This document shows positions 1 through 7,150 of a stretch of DNA of 12,200 nucleotides, one piece after another. How positions within the stretch are numbered: the first letter of the stretch is position 1; each line of letters starts with the position of its first letter. This DNA comes from an uncultured Prochlorococcus sp. (GTDB taxonomy: Bacteria > Cyanobacteriota > Cyanobacteriia > PCC-6307 > Cyanobiaceae). A program made the translations under genes and the position numbers. The notes below the pieces were generated by a model. The model did not search any database and had not been told where the DNA came from. It saw only the letters and a program-made list of their open reading frames with translations. The DNA lies in NCBI GenBank assembly GCA_902600395.1, contig CACKJL010000029.1, forward strand, positions 1 to 12,200, in the 5' to 3' direction.

Positions 1-1
1 G

Positions 2-184
2 CTTGAATTATCAAAAACTTTTGAAAATATTGAAGAAACAAAGTGGGAATCAAATGGTATGGAAACTTCTAGCAAAAATCAAAATTCTAATAAAATAAAT
101 CAATTTACTGAAACGCCAAAATTACCCCTACCTTATATTAAAAATTTAAGAAAGTGGATTAACAACGATAAAAAAGCTAGTTAG
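2..184 (+). CDS. C-terminal end of an unidentified protein (5' truncated by window edge)
   Basis: An open plus-strand frame enters from the left edge and ends at a TAG at 182-184, giving 60 visible residues. The piece is hydrophilic and rich in Asn, Lys, Glu and Ser. Its last third is more ordered, with a Leu-Pro-rich turn (KLPLPYI) followed by a basic tail (KNLRKWINNDKKAS). No catalytic motif or membrane segment is visible, so I do not assign a function. It looks like a flexible C-terminal region of a longer protein. The stop codon lies three bases from the groEL stop on the other strand, and a hairpin spans both. Low-complexity Asn/Lys codon use is typical of this AT-rich genome. I am fairly sure it is coding because the frame is clean and ends exactly at the junction, but the identity is unknown. 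Confidence 0.6.
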   Translation, partial: LELSKTFENIEETKWESNGMETSSKNQNSNKINQFTETPKLPLPYIKNLRKWINNDKKAS

Positions 185-189
185 CTTTT
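172..189. terminator. Candidate bidirectional hairpin terminator at the groEL / upstream-gene junction
   Basis: Bases 172-178 (AAAAGCT) and 183-189 (AGCTTTT) form a perfect 7-bp inverted repeat around a 4-base loop. Read on the plus strand, the stem closes into a run of four T. Read on the minus strand it closes into a run of six T. It therefore resembles a two-way Rho-independent terminator, and it contains both genes' stop codons. The stem has only two G-C pairs, so it would be weak, and cyanobacterial terminators are often hard to recognise. The structure is seen; its function is inferred. Confidence 0.45.
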
Positions 190-1837
190 ACATCATACCC
201 GGCATTCCCATGCCCCCCATTCCTCCCATTGGATCTCCACCTGGTCCTCCAGGGGCCGCTGCTTCAGGCTCTGGAATGTCGGCCATCGCAACTTCTGTTG
301 TAAGGAGCATAGCTGCAATAGATACTGAATCTTGAAGAGCTAATCTTATTACTTTGGTTGGATCTAATATTCCTGAATCTTTTAAATCCTCATATTTTCC
401 AGAATTAGCATTAAAGCCTTTATTAAGTCTTTTAATTTCAGCGACAACTACATCTCCATTAAAACCAGCATTTTTTGCTATTTGTTTTGTAGGTTCCAAA
501 AGGGCTTCTTTGACTATATTTATCCCTGTTCTTAAATCATCTGAAGATGTTTCTCTTAAATTTAAAAGGTCATCTGATATTTCAATTAAAGTTTGTCCTC
601 CACCAGAAACAACACCCTCTTCAATAGCAGCTTTCGTTGCATTAAGGGAATCTTCGATTCTCAACTTTTTATACTTCATCTCTGTTTCTGTAGCTGCTCC
701 TACTTTGATAAGAGCTACTCCTCCGGCTAGTTTGGCTATCCTTTCATTGATTTTATCCTGATCATACTCAGATTCAGTTATATTAACTTCCCTCTTTAAT
801 TTCTCTACTCGCGCTTTAACTAAATCTTTAGTGTCTTCGAAGGCAACAATTGTAGTTTTATCTTTTGTGATAGTTATTTTTTTTGCTTTTCCTAAATCAT
901 TAATCGATATTTTATCAAGCTTCATCGATTTATCTTCGCTAATTAACTTAGCCCCTGTAAGAATTGCAATATCTTCAAGGGCAGCTTTTCTTCTCTCACC
1001 AAATAACGGAGCTCTCACGGAAGCTACATTTAAAACCCCACTATTCTTATTCAAAACCAGAGTGGTTAAAGCCTCTCCTTCAATATCTTCAGCAAGAATT
1101 AGAAAAGGTGAGCCTGCCTTTTGAATTTCTTCAAGTATTGGAACTAGATCAACTAAAGTTGAGATTTTTTGATCAGTTATTAATATTTTAGGGTTTTCAA
1201 GTTCACAAACTTGTCTTTCTTGGTCTGTTACGAAATATGGAGAACTATAACCTCTATCAAAAGACATTCCTTCAGTTATATCTAATTCTGTTTCTAATGA
1301 TTGAGATTCTTCAACAGTTATTACACCATCTGAAGTAACAATTTCCATTGCTTTCGAAATTATAGATCCAATTTCTTCATCGCCTCCAGCACTAACTGTT
1401 GCAACTTTTTGGATATCAGAACCACTTAATGAAATACTTTTGGAACTTAATTTTTCTAAGACAAAAGCCAGGCCTGCCTCCATACCTTTTTTTAACTCCA
1501 TAGGGTTGGCACCAGAAGCAATATTTTTTAATCCCTCCTGAACCATCTTCTGAGTCAAAATGGTTGCTGTTGTTGTCCCATCACCAGCACTCTCTTTTGT
1601 CTTGGATGCAACTTGTTCTATTAATTTCGCACCTAAATTAGAAATAGGGTTTTCAATCTCGATCTCTTTAGCAACTGTAGATCCATCTCTTACTATGTCC
1701 GGCGAACCAAATTTCTTTTCTATTACAACGTTTTTTGCTTTTGGCCCAATAGTAACCTTTACTGCATTAGCTACAAAATTCACACCTTTTTCTAGCGCTT
1801 CTCTTGATTCATTAGAAAAACTTAACTGTTTAGCCAT
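188..1837 (-). CDS. groL: 60-kDa chaperonin GroEL (copy without adjacent groES)
   Basis: ATP-driven cytosolic folding chaperonin that forms two stacked seven-subunit rings. The 549-residue length matches the family (E. coli has 548). Visible landmarks are the nucleotide-binding N-terminal segment with GPKAKNVV (31-38) and RDG (50-52), the ATPase motif GDGTTT (85-90), the equatorial ED pair (395-396) that holds the ATP-hydrolysing Asp, and SGGG (411-414). The C-terminus is a Gly-Met-rich tail (GGMGGMGMPGMM). The usual GPKGR of the nucleotide loop reads GPKAK here. No groES lies upstream; cyanobacteria commonly have one groESL operon plus a lone groEL, and this fits the lone type. The ATG at 1837 gives the canonical MAKQLSFS start, but no good Shine-Dalgarno site precedes it. 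The leader lacks CIRCE and carries another inverted repeat (1859-1878). The identification is very secure; assignment to the lone-copy class rests on context. Confidence 0.98.
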   Translation of the reverse strand: MAKQLSFSNESREALEKGVNFVANAVKVTIGPKAKNVVIEKKFGSPDIVRDGSTVAKEIEIENPISNLGAKLIEQVASKTKESAGDGTTTATILTQKMVQEGLKNIASGANPMELKKGMEAGLAFVLEKLSSKSISLSGSDIQKVATVSAGGDEEIGSIISKAMEIVTSDGVITVEESQSLETELDITEGMSFDRGYSSPYFVTDQERQVCELENPKILITDQKISTLVDLVPILEEIQKAGSPFLILAEDIEGEALTTLVLNKNSGVLNVASVRAPLFGERRKAALEDIAILTGAKLISEDKSMKLDKISINDLGKAKKITITKDKTTIVAFEDTKDLVKARVEKLKREVNITESEYDQDKINERIAKLAGGVALIKVGAATETEMKYKKLRIEDSLNATKAAIEEGVVSGGGQTLIEISDDLLNLRETSSDDLRTGINIVKEALLEPTKQIAKNAGFNGDVVVAEIKRLNKGFNANSGKYEDLKDSGILDPTKVIRLALQDSVSIAAMLLTTEVAMADIPEPEAAAPGGPGGDPMGGMGGMGMPGMM

Positions 1838-1858
1838 GTTTACTCAATCTTTAAACTT

Positions 1859-1878
1859 ATTCTAATCTCCCATAGAAT
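1859..1878 (-). promoter_or_regulatory. Inverted repeat in the groEL leader (possible operator or 5'-UTR hairpin)
   Basis: ATTCTA (1859-1864) and TAGAAT (1873-1878) form a perfect 6-bp inverted repeat with an 8-base spacer. It lies 22-41 bases before the groEL ATG. On the minus strand, TAGAAT nearest the gene is also a five-of-six match to a -10 box. As RNA the repeat would give a small hairpin with a GGGAG-containing loop. It is not CIRCE, whose arms are longer and have a different sequence. The repeat is certain; a regulatory role is inference. Confidence 0.3.
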
Positions 1879-1968
1879 CATTTTTAAGGGATATTTAATT
1901 AAGTGGGGAAAGCCGAATTTCTTTTCATGAGACATACAAATTAACTCAAATAAGAGTATCTTTAGGTT

Positions 1969-2148
1969 ATGGAAGCAACAAATAATCTTATTTTTACTCT
2001 TACCGCAATCCTCGCGATTGCTATGACATTAATATACTTTCCTTTAAGATTTTTCTTGACATTAACTGCTAGAAGTCGGAGACTTAAACTTTTACAGAAA
2101 ATTAGAAGGTTAAGAGATGAATTGGGCCAGCCTTATGAAAGTACATAA
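1969..2148 (+). CDS. Small single-helix membrane protein, 59 residues, function unknown
   Basis: An ATG at 1969 opens a 59-codon frame ending in TAA at 2146-2148. The protein has a short polar start (MEATNN) and a hydrophobic stretch at about residues 8-32 long enough for one transmembrane helix. A strongly basic helix-like segment follows (RSRRLKLLQKIRRLRDEL, about 35-52), then a short polar tail. By the positive-inside rule the basic part would face the cytoplasm or stroma side. The frame fills the gap between groEL (divergent) and fabG (convergent) almost exactly, and its stop abuts the fabG stop with no base between. That fit, with a clean membrane-protein composition, argues for a real gene. 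I do not recognise a named family; small conserved hypotheticals of this kind are common in marine picocyanobacteria. No clear Shine-Dalgarno site precedes it. Confidence 0.7.
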   Translation: MEATNNLIFTLTAILAIAMTLIYFPLRFFLTLTARSRRLKLLQKIRRLRDELGQPYEST

Positions 2149-2898
2149 TTAAATACTCATACCTCCGTCTATACTTATTGTTTGCCCTGTAATGTAACTG
2201 CCAGCATTACTTGAAACTAAAAATGACACTAAGTTTGCAATTTGAGTACAACTTCCTAATTTCCCTAAAGGGATAACTTTAAGTATCTCTTCAGTATTAA
2301 GTTTTTCTGTCATTTCTGTTTCTATAAAGCCTGGAGCTATTGCATTTACGTTTATACCTCTTGAAGCAAATTCTTTAGCACAAGTTTTGGTGAATCCAAT
2401 AACTCCAGCTTTAGCTGCAGAATAATTTGCTTGACCGGGATTACCAATTATTCCAACAACAGATGAAATATTTACGATACTACCACTTCTTTTTTTCATC
2501 ATAAATTTTGAAGCATATTTTGTACAAAGAAAAACCCCTTTTAAGTTTGTATTTAATACATCATCCCATTGTTCCGATCTCATTCTCATCAATAGTCCAT
2601 CTCTAGTAATACCAGCATTGTTAATAAGAATATCAATGGAGCCATTAATTTTTATGATTTCTTCAAAAGCTGAACTGACAGAATCCTCTCTTGATACATC
2701 AAATTTTAATTTATGAGCTTTACCTCCCGAATTTTTTATTGAATTTACAACTTCTTCAGCTTTTTCATCAGAAGAAGAGTAATTAATAAAAACTTCTGCT
2801 CCTAAGCGGCTTAGTTCTAAAGCAATTTCTTTACCAATTCCTCTGCTAGCTCCAGTGATTAAAGCAACTTTGCCTGATAATGAATCTGTATTGGACAT
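2149..2898 (-). CDS. fabG: 3-oxoacyl-[acyl-carrier-protein] reductase
   Basis: NADPH-dependent reductase that converts 3-oxoacyl-ACP to 3-hydroxyacyl-ACP in each turn of type II fatty-acid synthesis, in the cytosol. It is a classical short-chain dehydrogenase of 249 residues, the usual FabG length. The Rossmann cofactor motif TGASRGIG is at 15-22 and NNAG at 93-96. The catalytic tetrad is Asn118, Ser146, Tyr159 and Lys163 (YSAAK), and the PG motif is at 189-190. The C-terminus ends in the FabG-typical ITGQTISIDGGMSI. Many short-chain dehydrogenases look alike, but the overall sequence is FabG-like throughout and the neighbours are core metabolic genes. The ATG at 2898 leaves only a few bases to a TATAAA box on the same strand, so a very short leader is possible. 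It diverges from ispD. Confidence 0.95.
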   Translation of the reverse strand: MSNTDSLSGKVALITGASRGIGKEIALELSRLGAEVFINYSSSDEKAEEVVNSIKNSGGKAHKLKFDVSREDSVSSAFEEIIKINGSIDILINNAGITRDGLLMRMRSEQWDDVLNTNLKGVFLCTKYASKFMMKKRSGSIVNISSVVGIIGNPGQANYSAAKAGVIGFTKTCAKEFASRGINVNAIAPGFIETEMTEKLNTEEILKVIPLGKLGSCTQIANLVSFLVSSNAGSYITGQTISIDGGMSI

Positions 2899-2906
2899 TA
2901 TGAAAT

Positions 2907-2912
2907 TTTATA
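2907..2912 (-). promoter_or_regulatory. Candidate -10 box of fabG (near-leaderless)
   Basis: TATAAA on the minus strand ends 8 bases before the fabG ATG. If used, transcription would begin about 2 bases before the start codon and give an almost leaderless mRNA. No convincing -35 lies at the right distance, so the call is weak. Confidence 0.25.
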
Positions 2913-2932
2913 ATTTTCAATCGTAGTACTAT

Positions 2933-2962
2933 TTGTGTAAAGATATTGCTTTTATTTATAAT
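2933..2962 (+). promoter_or_regulatory. Candidate sigma-70-type promoter of ispD
   Basis: A perfect TATAAT (2957-2962) lies 28 bases before the ispD GTG. An 18-base spacer separates it from TTGTGT (2933-2938), which keeps the TTG of the -35 consensus. The predicted start near 2969 would give a leader of about 22 bases. The boxes are seen; their use is inferred. Confidence 0.45.
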
Positions 2963-2990
2963 TGTCTAGAAAATATTAAGTTCTTCTATT

Positions 2991-3662
2991 GTGCACTTTT
3001 TAATACCAGCTGCAGGGAGTGGTAGCAGAATGAAAGCTGGAAAAAATAAATTACTTATTGATTTAGAGGGAGAGTCTTTGATTTATTGGACACTTAAATC
3101 TGTATTTTCTGCAAGCTCAACAAACTGGGTTGGAATAATTGGGCAACCGAAAGATAAAAATTTATTATTAAATTCAGCAAAGGATTTTGCCCAAAAAGTT
3201 CATTGGATTAATGGTGGTGACACCAGACAACAGTCAGTTTTTAATGGTTTAAAAGCGTTACCAAAAGATGCTAAAAAAGTTTTAATACATGATGGTGCTA
3301 GATGCCTAATTAATCCTGAATTGATAGACCGTTGTGCCAAGCAATTAGATGAAAATGAAGCTGTAATTTTGGCTACTAAGGTAACTGACACAATAAAGAT
3401 TGTTGATAATGAAGGTTTTATTAAAGAAACACCAGATAGAAATTATTTATGGGCAGCGCAAACTCCTCAGGGCTTTTTAGTAGATAGATTAAAAAAAGCT
3501 CATAAGATGGCAGTTGATAAAAAATGGAAAGTCACAGATGATGCCTCACTATTCGAAATGCTTAATTGGAAAGTGAAGATTATTGAAGGAACTTATTCAA
3601 ATATAAAGATTACATCCCCTATAGATTTGAAAATAGCAAAACTTTTTGTGAAGAGCCTCTAG
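2991..3662 (+). CDS. ispD: 2-C-methyl-D-erythritol 4-phosphate cytidylyltransferase
   Basis: Transfers CMP from CTP to 2-C-methyl-D-erythritol 4-phosphate, the third step of the MEP pathway. In a phototroph that pathway feeds carotenoids, phytol chains and the plastoquinone tail. The 223 residues match the family length. Visible motifs are the CTP-binding loop PAAGSGSRMKAGKNK (6-20), with Arg13 and Lys20 as likely catalytic basics, then GDTRQQSV (76-83) and HDGARC (100-105, for the usual HDAARP). WAAQTPQGF (154-162), TDDASLFE (182-189) and the closing TSPIDL (208-213) follow. The start is a GTG at 2991; it puts the conserved loop five residues in, as expected, and no ATG upstream would fit. 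The gene is divergent from fabG and abuts the next gene's stop codon exactly. The identification is secure. Confidence 0.95.
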   Translation: MHFLIPAAGSGSRMKAGKNKLLIDLEGESLIYWTLKSVFSASSTNWVGIIGQPKDKNLLLNSAKDFAQKVHWINGGDTRQQSVFNGLKALPKDAKKVLIHDGARCLINPELIDRCAKQLDENEAVILATKVTDTIKIVDNEGFIKETPDRNYLWAAQTPQGFLVDRLKKAHKMAVDKKWKVTDDASLFEMLNWKVKIIEGTYSNIKITSPIDLKIAKLFVKSL

Positions 3663-4532
3663 TTAAAAATGCGTATCGATACTAAGAATTCCATCATCAC
3701 CATTTAATGTGGCTTCGTATCCTAAAGGAATGCAAGCATTTCCAGATATGTGGCCTATTGGTAGGTCAAAAAGAATAGGAAAATCAAACTCTTGGAGTCT
3801 TTCAATAATGCATTTTTTTAGTAAATCTTTCCATTCAAGTTCGCAGGAATCATAAGAAAAACTTCCGAATCCAATACCGGAAATTTCAGAAAGTGTTTTA
3901 GTCATCCTGAGGTAAGTCAACATGCGATCAATTTTATAAATATCTTCATTAATATCTTCAAAAATTATTATTTTCCCTTTGCAATCTGGAAAGTGAGTAG
4001 TACCAATTAAAAAAGTAGCAATAGTTAAGTTAGAAACGATAATTTCTCCTTTAGCTTTCCCACCTCTTAAAGGAATTCCTCTTATATCCTCAACATAGCC
4101 CTCAAAAAGTAAATTTCTTAATCTCTCAAGACTCCACTCTGGCTCTTTGAAAAGGCCAGTAACCATAGGTCCGTGAATAGAACCTATAAATCCTTGAGAA
4201 TATTTAGATAGTAATAAAGAACATGTATCTGAGAATCCAAGCATTAAACCATGTTGCCAAAAAGGTTCTTTTTCTAATAGTCTTGCTGAACCCCAACCTC
4301 CTTTTGCAAAAATGATTAGCTTACTATTTTGTGCTTTTTCCAGTTCTTCAAATCTAGTAGAATCATCACCTGCAAAATAACCAAATTTTTTTGACAGGGA
4401 ATTATTTTCATTAATTTCCAAGCCCCAGTTTTTTAAAATTTCTATCCCTTTTTGAAAATTTTCCTCTTCATCAATAAAGGATCCTGGAGCTAAAATATCT
4501 ATTAGATCACCTTTTTTTAATCTGGAAACCAT
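3663..4532 (-). CDS. Peptidase family S66, LD-carboxypeptidase-like (murein recycling)
   Basis: Family S66 serine peptidases include LdcA, which removes the terminal D-alanine from murein tetrapeptides in the cytoplasm during cell-wall recycling. The 289 residues are close to the usual 300. The fold's landmarks appear in order: APGS near the N-terminus (15-18), KGGWGSARLL (77-86), GFSD (99-102) with likely nucleophile Ser101, and IHGPM (119-123). FED (191-193) with likely catalytic Glu192 comes before YKIDRML, and GH (260-261) with likely His261 precedes PLGYEATL. All three residues of the Ser-Glu-His triad are therefore present. Microcin-immunity MccF proteins belong to the same family, so the exact substrate is uncertain, but nothing nearby suggests a microcin. 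The gene lies 9 bases downstream of ubiA on the same strand, probably as an operon, and ends exactly where ispD ends. No Shine-Dalgarno site is visible. Confidence 0.88.
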   Translation of the reverse strand: MVSRLKKGDLIDILAPGSFIDEEENFQKGIEILKNWGLEINENNSLSKKFGYFAGDDSTRFEELEKAQNSKLIIFAKGGWGSARLLEKEPFWQHGLMLGFSDTCSLLLSKYSQGFIGSIHGPMVTGLFKEPEWSLERLRNLLFEGYVEDIRGIPLRGGKAKGEIIVSNLTIATFLIGTTHFPDCKGKIIIFEDINEDIYKIDRMLTYLRMTKTLSEISGIGFGSFSYDSCELEWKDLLKKCIIERLQEFDFPILFDLPIGHISGNACIPLGYEATLNGDDGILSIDTHF

Positions 4533-4541
4533 ATTTAGAAT

Positions 4542-5450
4542 TTATGAGGCAATAATAATTCCTAATAAAAGGACTCCTCCATAAATTGATTGATTTTTGA
4601 AGTGATTCCCAATATTTTTTATTGATTGCTTTTCCTCAGGAAATACTTTTATTATGTCTCGCTGCATTAAGATTGCAGTTGTAAGCCAAATTGGCCAAAA
4701 AATAAAATCCATTTGGTTAACAAATCCGCACAATGCGAGAAAAATAGAAGTTAAAAAATAACAAATTTGAATAGTTACTTTTGTATAGTTCTGGAGGTTA
4801 ACAGCTGAACTATTTATTCCAATTTTAATATCATATTTTTTATCTGCTAAAGCATAAATCGTGTCAAAGCCAAAAGTCCAAAAAATAGTAGCTAGCCAGC
4901 AAAACAATAAAACAATACTATTCAAATTGCCTTCATTTGCTGCCCAGGGAATTAAGACAGCAAACCCCCAGCATATGGATAAGATTAATTGAGGATATTT
5001 AAACCATCTTTTAGCAGAAGGATAAATTAAAATAATAATCAAAGCTAAAAAAGCAAGTGAAATTGAAAGGATCCTGCCCTGTTGAGGTAGTGACAAAGTT
5101 AAAAAGAAACTAAATAAAATTAAAAAGAAAAGAATTGAATAAGCTGTTTTAAGACTAATTTTATTTGAGGCTAGAGGTCTATTTTTTGTCCTAATAACTT
5201 TTTGATCAATTTTTTTATCCCAAATATCATTAACTACGCAGCCTAATCCACTTACTAATAGCCCTCCAAGGATTATTCTAAACAACATTAAAAATGTTGG
5301 ATTAGCACCAGGAGTTAAATATAAACTCCACCCAGCAGGTATAAGTAAGATTATTCTTCCCGTGGGCTTATTCCACCTTAATAATTCAAAAAAAGGACTT
5401 AATTTAATTTGTCGATTTTTATTTTGCATATAACCTATTGTATATTTCAT
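4542..5450 (-). CDS. ubiA: UbiA-family 4-hydroxybenzoate polyprenyltransferase (plastoquinone pathway)
   Basis: Integral-membrane prenyltransferase that joins 4-hydroxybenzoate to a long prenyl diphosphate. In cyanobacteria this leads to plastoquinone rather than ubiquinone (family knowledge). Both Mg-diphosphate-binding Asp motifs are visible: NDIWDKKID at 74-82 and DTIYALADKKYD at 196-207. The 302-residue chain has about eight or nine hydrophobic segments (roughly 33-48, 55-75, 103-120, 129-145, 155-170, 178-195, 226-243, 248-262, 289-301), which fits the family. The ATG at 5450 is used here. An ATG seven codons in (5429) has a better-placed AGG upstream and would lose only a non-conserved extension, so it is a real alternative. 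The gene is first in a minus-strand pair with the S66 peptidase and divergent from ppx. The homogentisate branch is less likely given the close match to the 4-hydroxybenzoate type. Confidence 0.92.
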   Translation of the reverse strand: MKYTIGYMQNKNRQIKLSPFFELLRWNKPTGRIILLIPAGWSLYLTPGANPTFLMLFRIILGGLLVSGLGCVVNDIWDKKIDQKVIRTKNRPLASNKISLKTAYSILFFLILFSFFLTLSLPQQGRILSISLAFLALIIILIYPSAKRWFKYPQLILSICWGFAVLIPWAANEGNLNSIVLLFCWLATIFWTFGFDTIYALADKKYDIKIGINSSAVNLQNYTKVTIQICYFLTSIFLALCGFVNQMDFIFWPIWLTTAILMQRDIIKVFPEEKQSIKNIGNHFKNQSIYGGVLLLGIIIAS

Positions 5451-5554
5451 AACTTTAAATAATCTTACTAGGATTAAATGATTTCTATTAATTAATAATC
5501 AATCTTGGGTATATTTATTAATGGATTAAAGATATCTGCATCTTTTAAAAAGAA
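5451..5554. promoter_or_regulatory. Divergent intergenic region between ubiA and ppx
   Basis: These 104 bases must carry the promoters of both genes. On the plus strand TATATT (5510-5515) is a five-of-six -10 match about 40 bases before the ppx ATG, without an obvious -35. The minus strand shows no clear consensus box. I see no strong inverted repeat or riboswitch-like structure. Confidence 0.3.
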
Positions 5555-7150
5555 ATGATAAAAAAACAAGATTTAAGATATTCACCAGAAAAGCAAATTT
5601 TAGTAGCATCGATCGATATAGGAACTAACTCTACACATCTCTTGGTAGCAGAAATTAATCTAGAATTAAAATCATTTTCAATAAAATTCACTGATAAATC
5701 AACCACTCGTCTTGGAGAAAGAGATGAGGAGGGAAATCTTACTGAAGAATCAATCCAAAGAGCATTAGTTACTCTTAAGCGATTTAAGGAATATTGTAAA
5801 AGTAATGGAGTAAAACAAATAGTAACAGCAGCAACAAGTGCAGTTAGGGAAGCTCCAAACGGTCAAGATTTAATTAGAAGAGTTCTTGATGAAACTGATA
5901 TTCAAATAGAAATGATAAGTGGTTCTGAGGAAGCCAGATTAATTTATCTTGGTGTTCTTTCTGGTATGGCTTTTGAAGATCAGACTTTTGTAATTATAGA
6001 TATTGGAGGAGGATCTACAGAATTAATACTTGCAGATAAAAAAGATGCAATAGCTCTTACAAGTTCGAGAATTGGTGCGGTAAGACTTAAGAATGATTTT
6101 TTAAATAAAGAGTCTTTAAATTCAGAAAGAACGAGTTTTCTAAAAACTTTTATTCAAGGATCTTTAGAACCATCCGTTCGAAAAATAATGAGTAGATCTA
6201 AGGGAGATAAGCCTTTATCTATGATTGCAACAAGTGGCACTGCAACCTCATTAGGAAATTTGATTTCAGATGATTTAGGAGAATCAAAACAAAAGTTGCA
6301 GGGTTATAAATTTAAAAGGGAAAGTTTACAGAATGTATTGGAAAAACTAATTAAATTGCCAGCTTCGGAAATCAAGAAAATACCTTCATTAAGTGAGAGA
6401 AGAGCAGAAATAATTGTTCCAGGAGCATTGATATTAAACACCGCAATGGAGATGTTGAACTTTAATGAATTAACTATAAGTGAGAGGGCGCTTAGAGAGG
6501 GTTTAGTTGTTGATTGGATGCTTCGTAAAGGGATCATAAAAAGCGAGTTAAATATTCAAAGCAATATTAGAAAAACAACCATAGTTCATCAGGCCAGAAA
6601 GTTTGGCGTAGATAGTACAAGAGCTGAGAAAGTTATCGATATTGCCTTTCAAATCTACGATCAGACTAAAAATATTTTTCATAGTGATAATGACCCTAAA
6701 GCCAAAGAACTTCTTTGGGCAGCTTCTAATCTTTATAATTGTGGGAAATACGTGAATGTTGGTTCATATCACAAACACTCTTGGTACTTAATAAAAAATT
6801 GTGAGTTATTGGGATATTCTGAATCAGAAACAAATATTATTGCTTCAATTGCTAGGTACCATAGAAAGACTCTACCCAAGAAAAGACATGAGTCTTGGCA
6901 AAATTTAATATCCAAAGAAGATAAAACATTAGTTCTTGAAATGTCATTAATCCTGAGACTAGCAGCAGCTCTTGATCAAAGACCTGACAAGGTGATCTCC
7001 TCAGTTCAAATTAAATTGCATGAAAATAATCTTACATTTCAACTTTTACCTTTAAATACAGACCATGATCTTCTTCTTGAAAAATGGAACTTAGGATTAT
7101 GCCGAAATGTAATAAAAGAACTAAAGAATTTGGATTTAAAAGTTATTTAG
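5555..7150 (+). CDS. ppx: Exopolyphosphatase / guanosine pentaphosphate phosphatase (Ppx/GppA)
   Basis: Cytosolic phosphohydrolase of the sugar kinase/Hsp70/actin fold. It releases phosphate from polyphosphate chains, and some relatives also convert pppGpp to ppGpp. The 531 residues are a little above E. coli Ppx. Visible parts are phosphate-1 loop SIDIGTNSTHLLVAE (19-33), the conserved TAATSAVREA (91-100) and SGSEEARLIYLG (122-133) with the likely catalytic Glu. IDIGGGSTELIL (148-159) is the second phosphate loop, followed by ATSGTATSLGNLI (225-237). The C-terminal third is the HD-like helical domain of long Ppx/GppA proteins, with SYHKHSW (404-410) and ARYHRK (433-438). The ATG at 5555 has only a weak A-rich leader. 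The gene is monocistronic here, and its last 8 bases overlap the convergent RodZ-like gene. Sequence alone cannot separate Ppx from GppA activity. Confidence 0.93.
   Translation: MIKKQDLRYSPEKQILVASIDIGTNSTHLLVAEINLELKSFSIKFTDKSTTRLGERDEEGNLTEESIQRALVTLKRFKEYCKSNGVKQIVTAATSAVREAPNGQDLIRRVLDETDIQIEMISGSEEARLIYLGVLSGMAFEDQTFVIIDIGGGSTELILADKKDAIALTSSRIGAVRLKNDFLNKESLNSERTSFLKTFIQGSLEPSVRKIMSRSKGDKPLSMIATSGTATSLGNLISDDLGESKQKLQGYKFKRESLQNVLEKLIKLPASEIKKIPSLSERRAEIIVPGALILNTAMEMLNFNELTISERALREGLVVDWMLRKGIIKSELNIQSNIRKTTIVHQARKFGVDSTRAEKVIDIAFQIYDQTKNIFHSDNDPKAKELLWAASNLYNCGKYVNVGSYHKHSWYLIKNCELLGYSESETNIIASIARYHRKTLPKKRHESWQNLISKEDKTLVLEMSLILRLAAALDQRPDKVISSVQIKLHENNLTFQLLPLNTDHDLLLEKWNLGLCRNVIKELKNLDLKVI

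Noticed and set aside
354..1865. Several plus-strand open frames of 75-135 codons opposite groEL
   Set aside because: They lie wholly or almost wholly antisense to a certain groEL and have compositions expected from its complement. None has an independent start signal or recognisable domain.
1944..1957. ACTC-N6-GAGT repeat upstream of the small membrane-protein gene, as a possible CIRCE element for groEL
   Set aside because: Only four bases pair per arm and the spacer is 6 rather than 9. The flanks do not extend the CIRCE consensus arms.
3673..3682. 10-bp perfect palindrome GTATCGATAC near the ispD / S66-peptidase junction
   Set aside because: It lies inside the peptidase coding end, has no loop to form a terminator and no T run. 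A palindrome of this length can arise by chance.
3663..4532. S66 peptidase as a microcin-immunity (MccF-type) defence gene
   Set aside because: MccF shares the family, but no peptide-antibiotic genes are nearby. The length and operon context fit a housekeeping LD-carboxypeptidase better.
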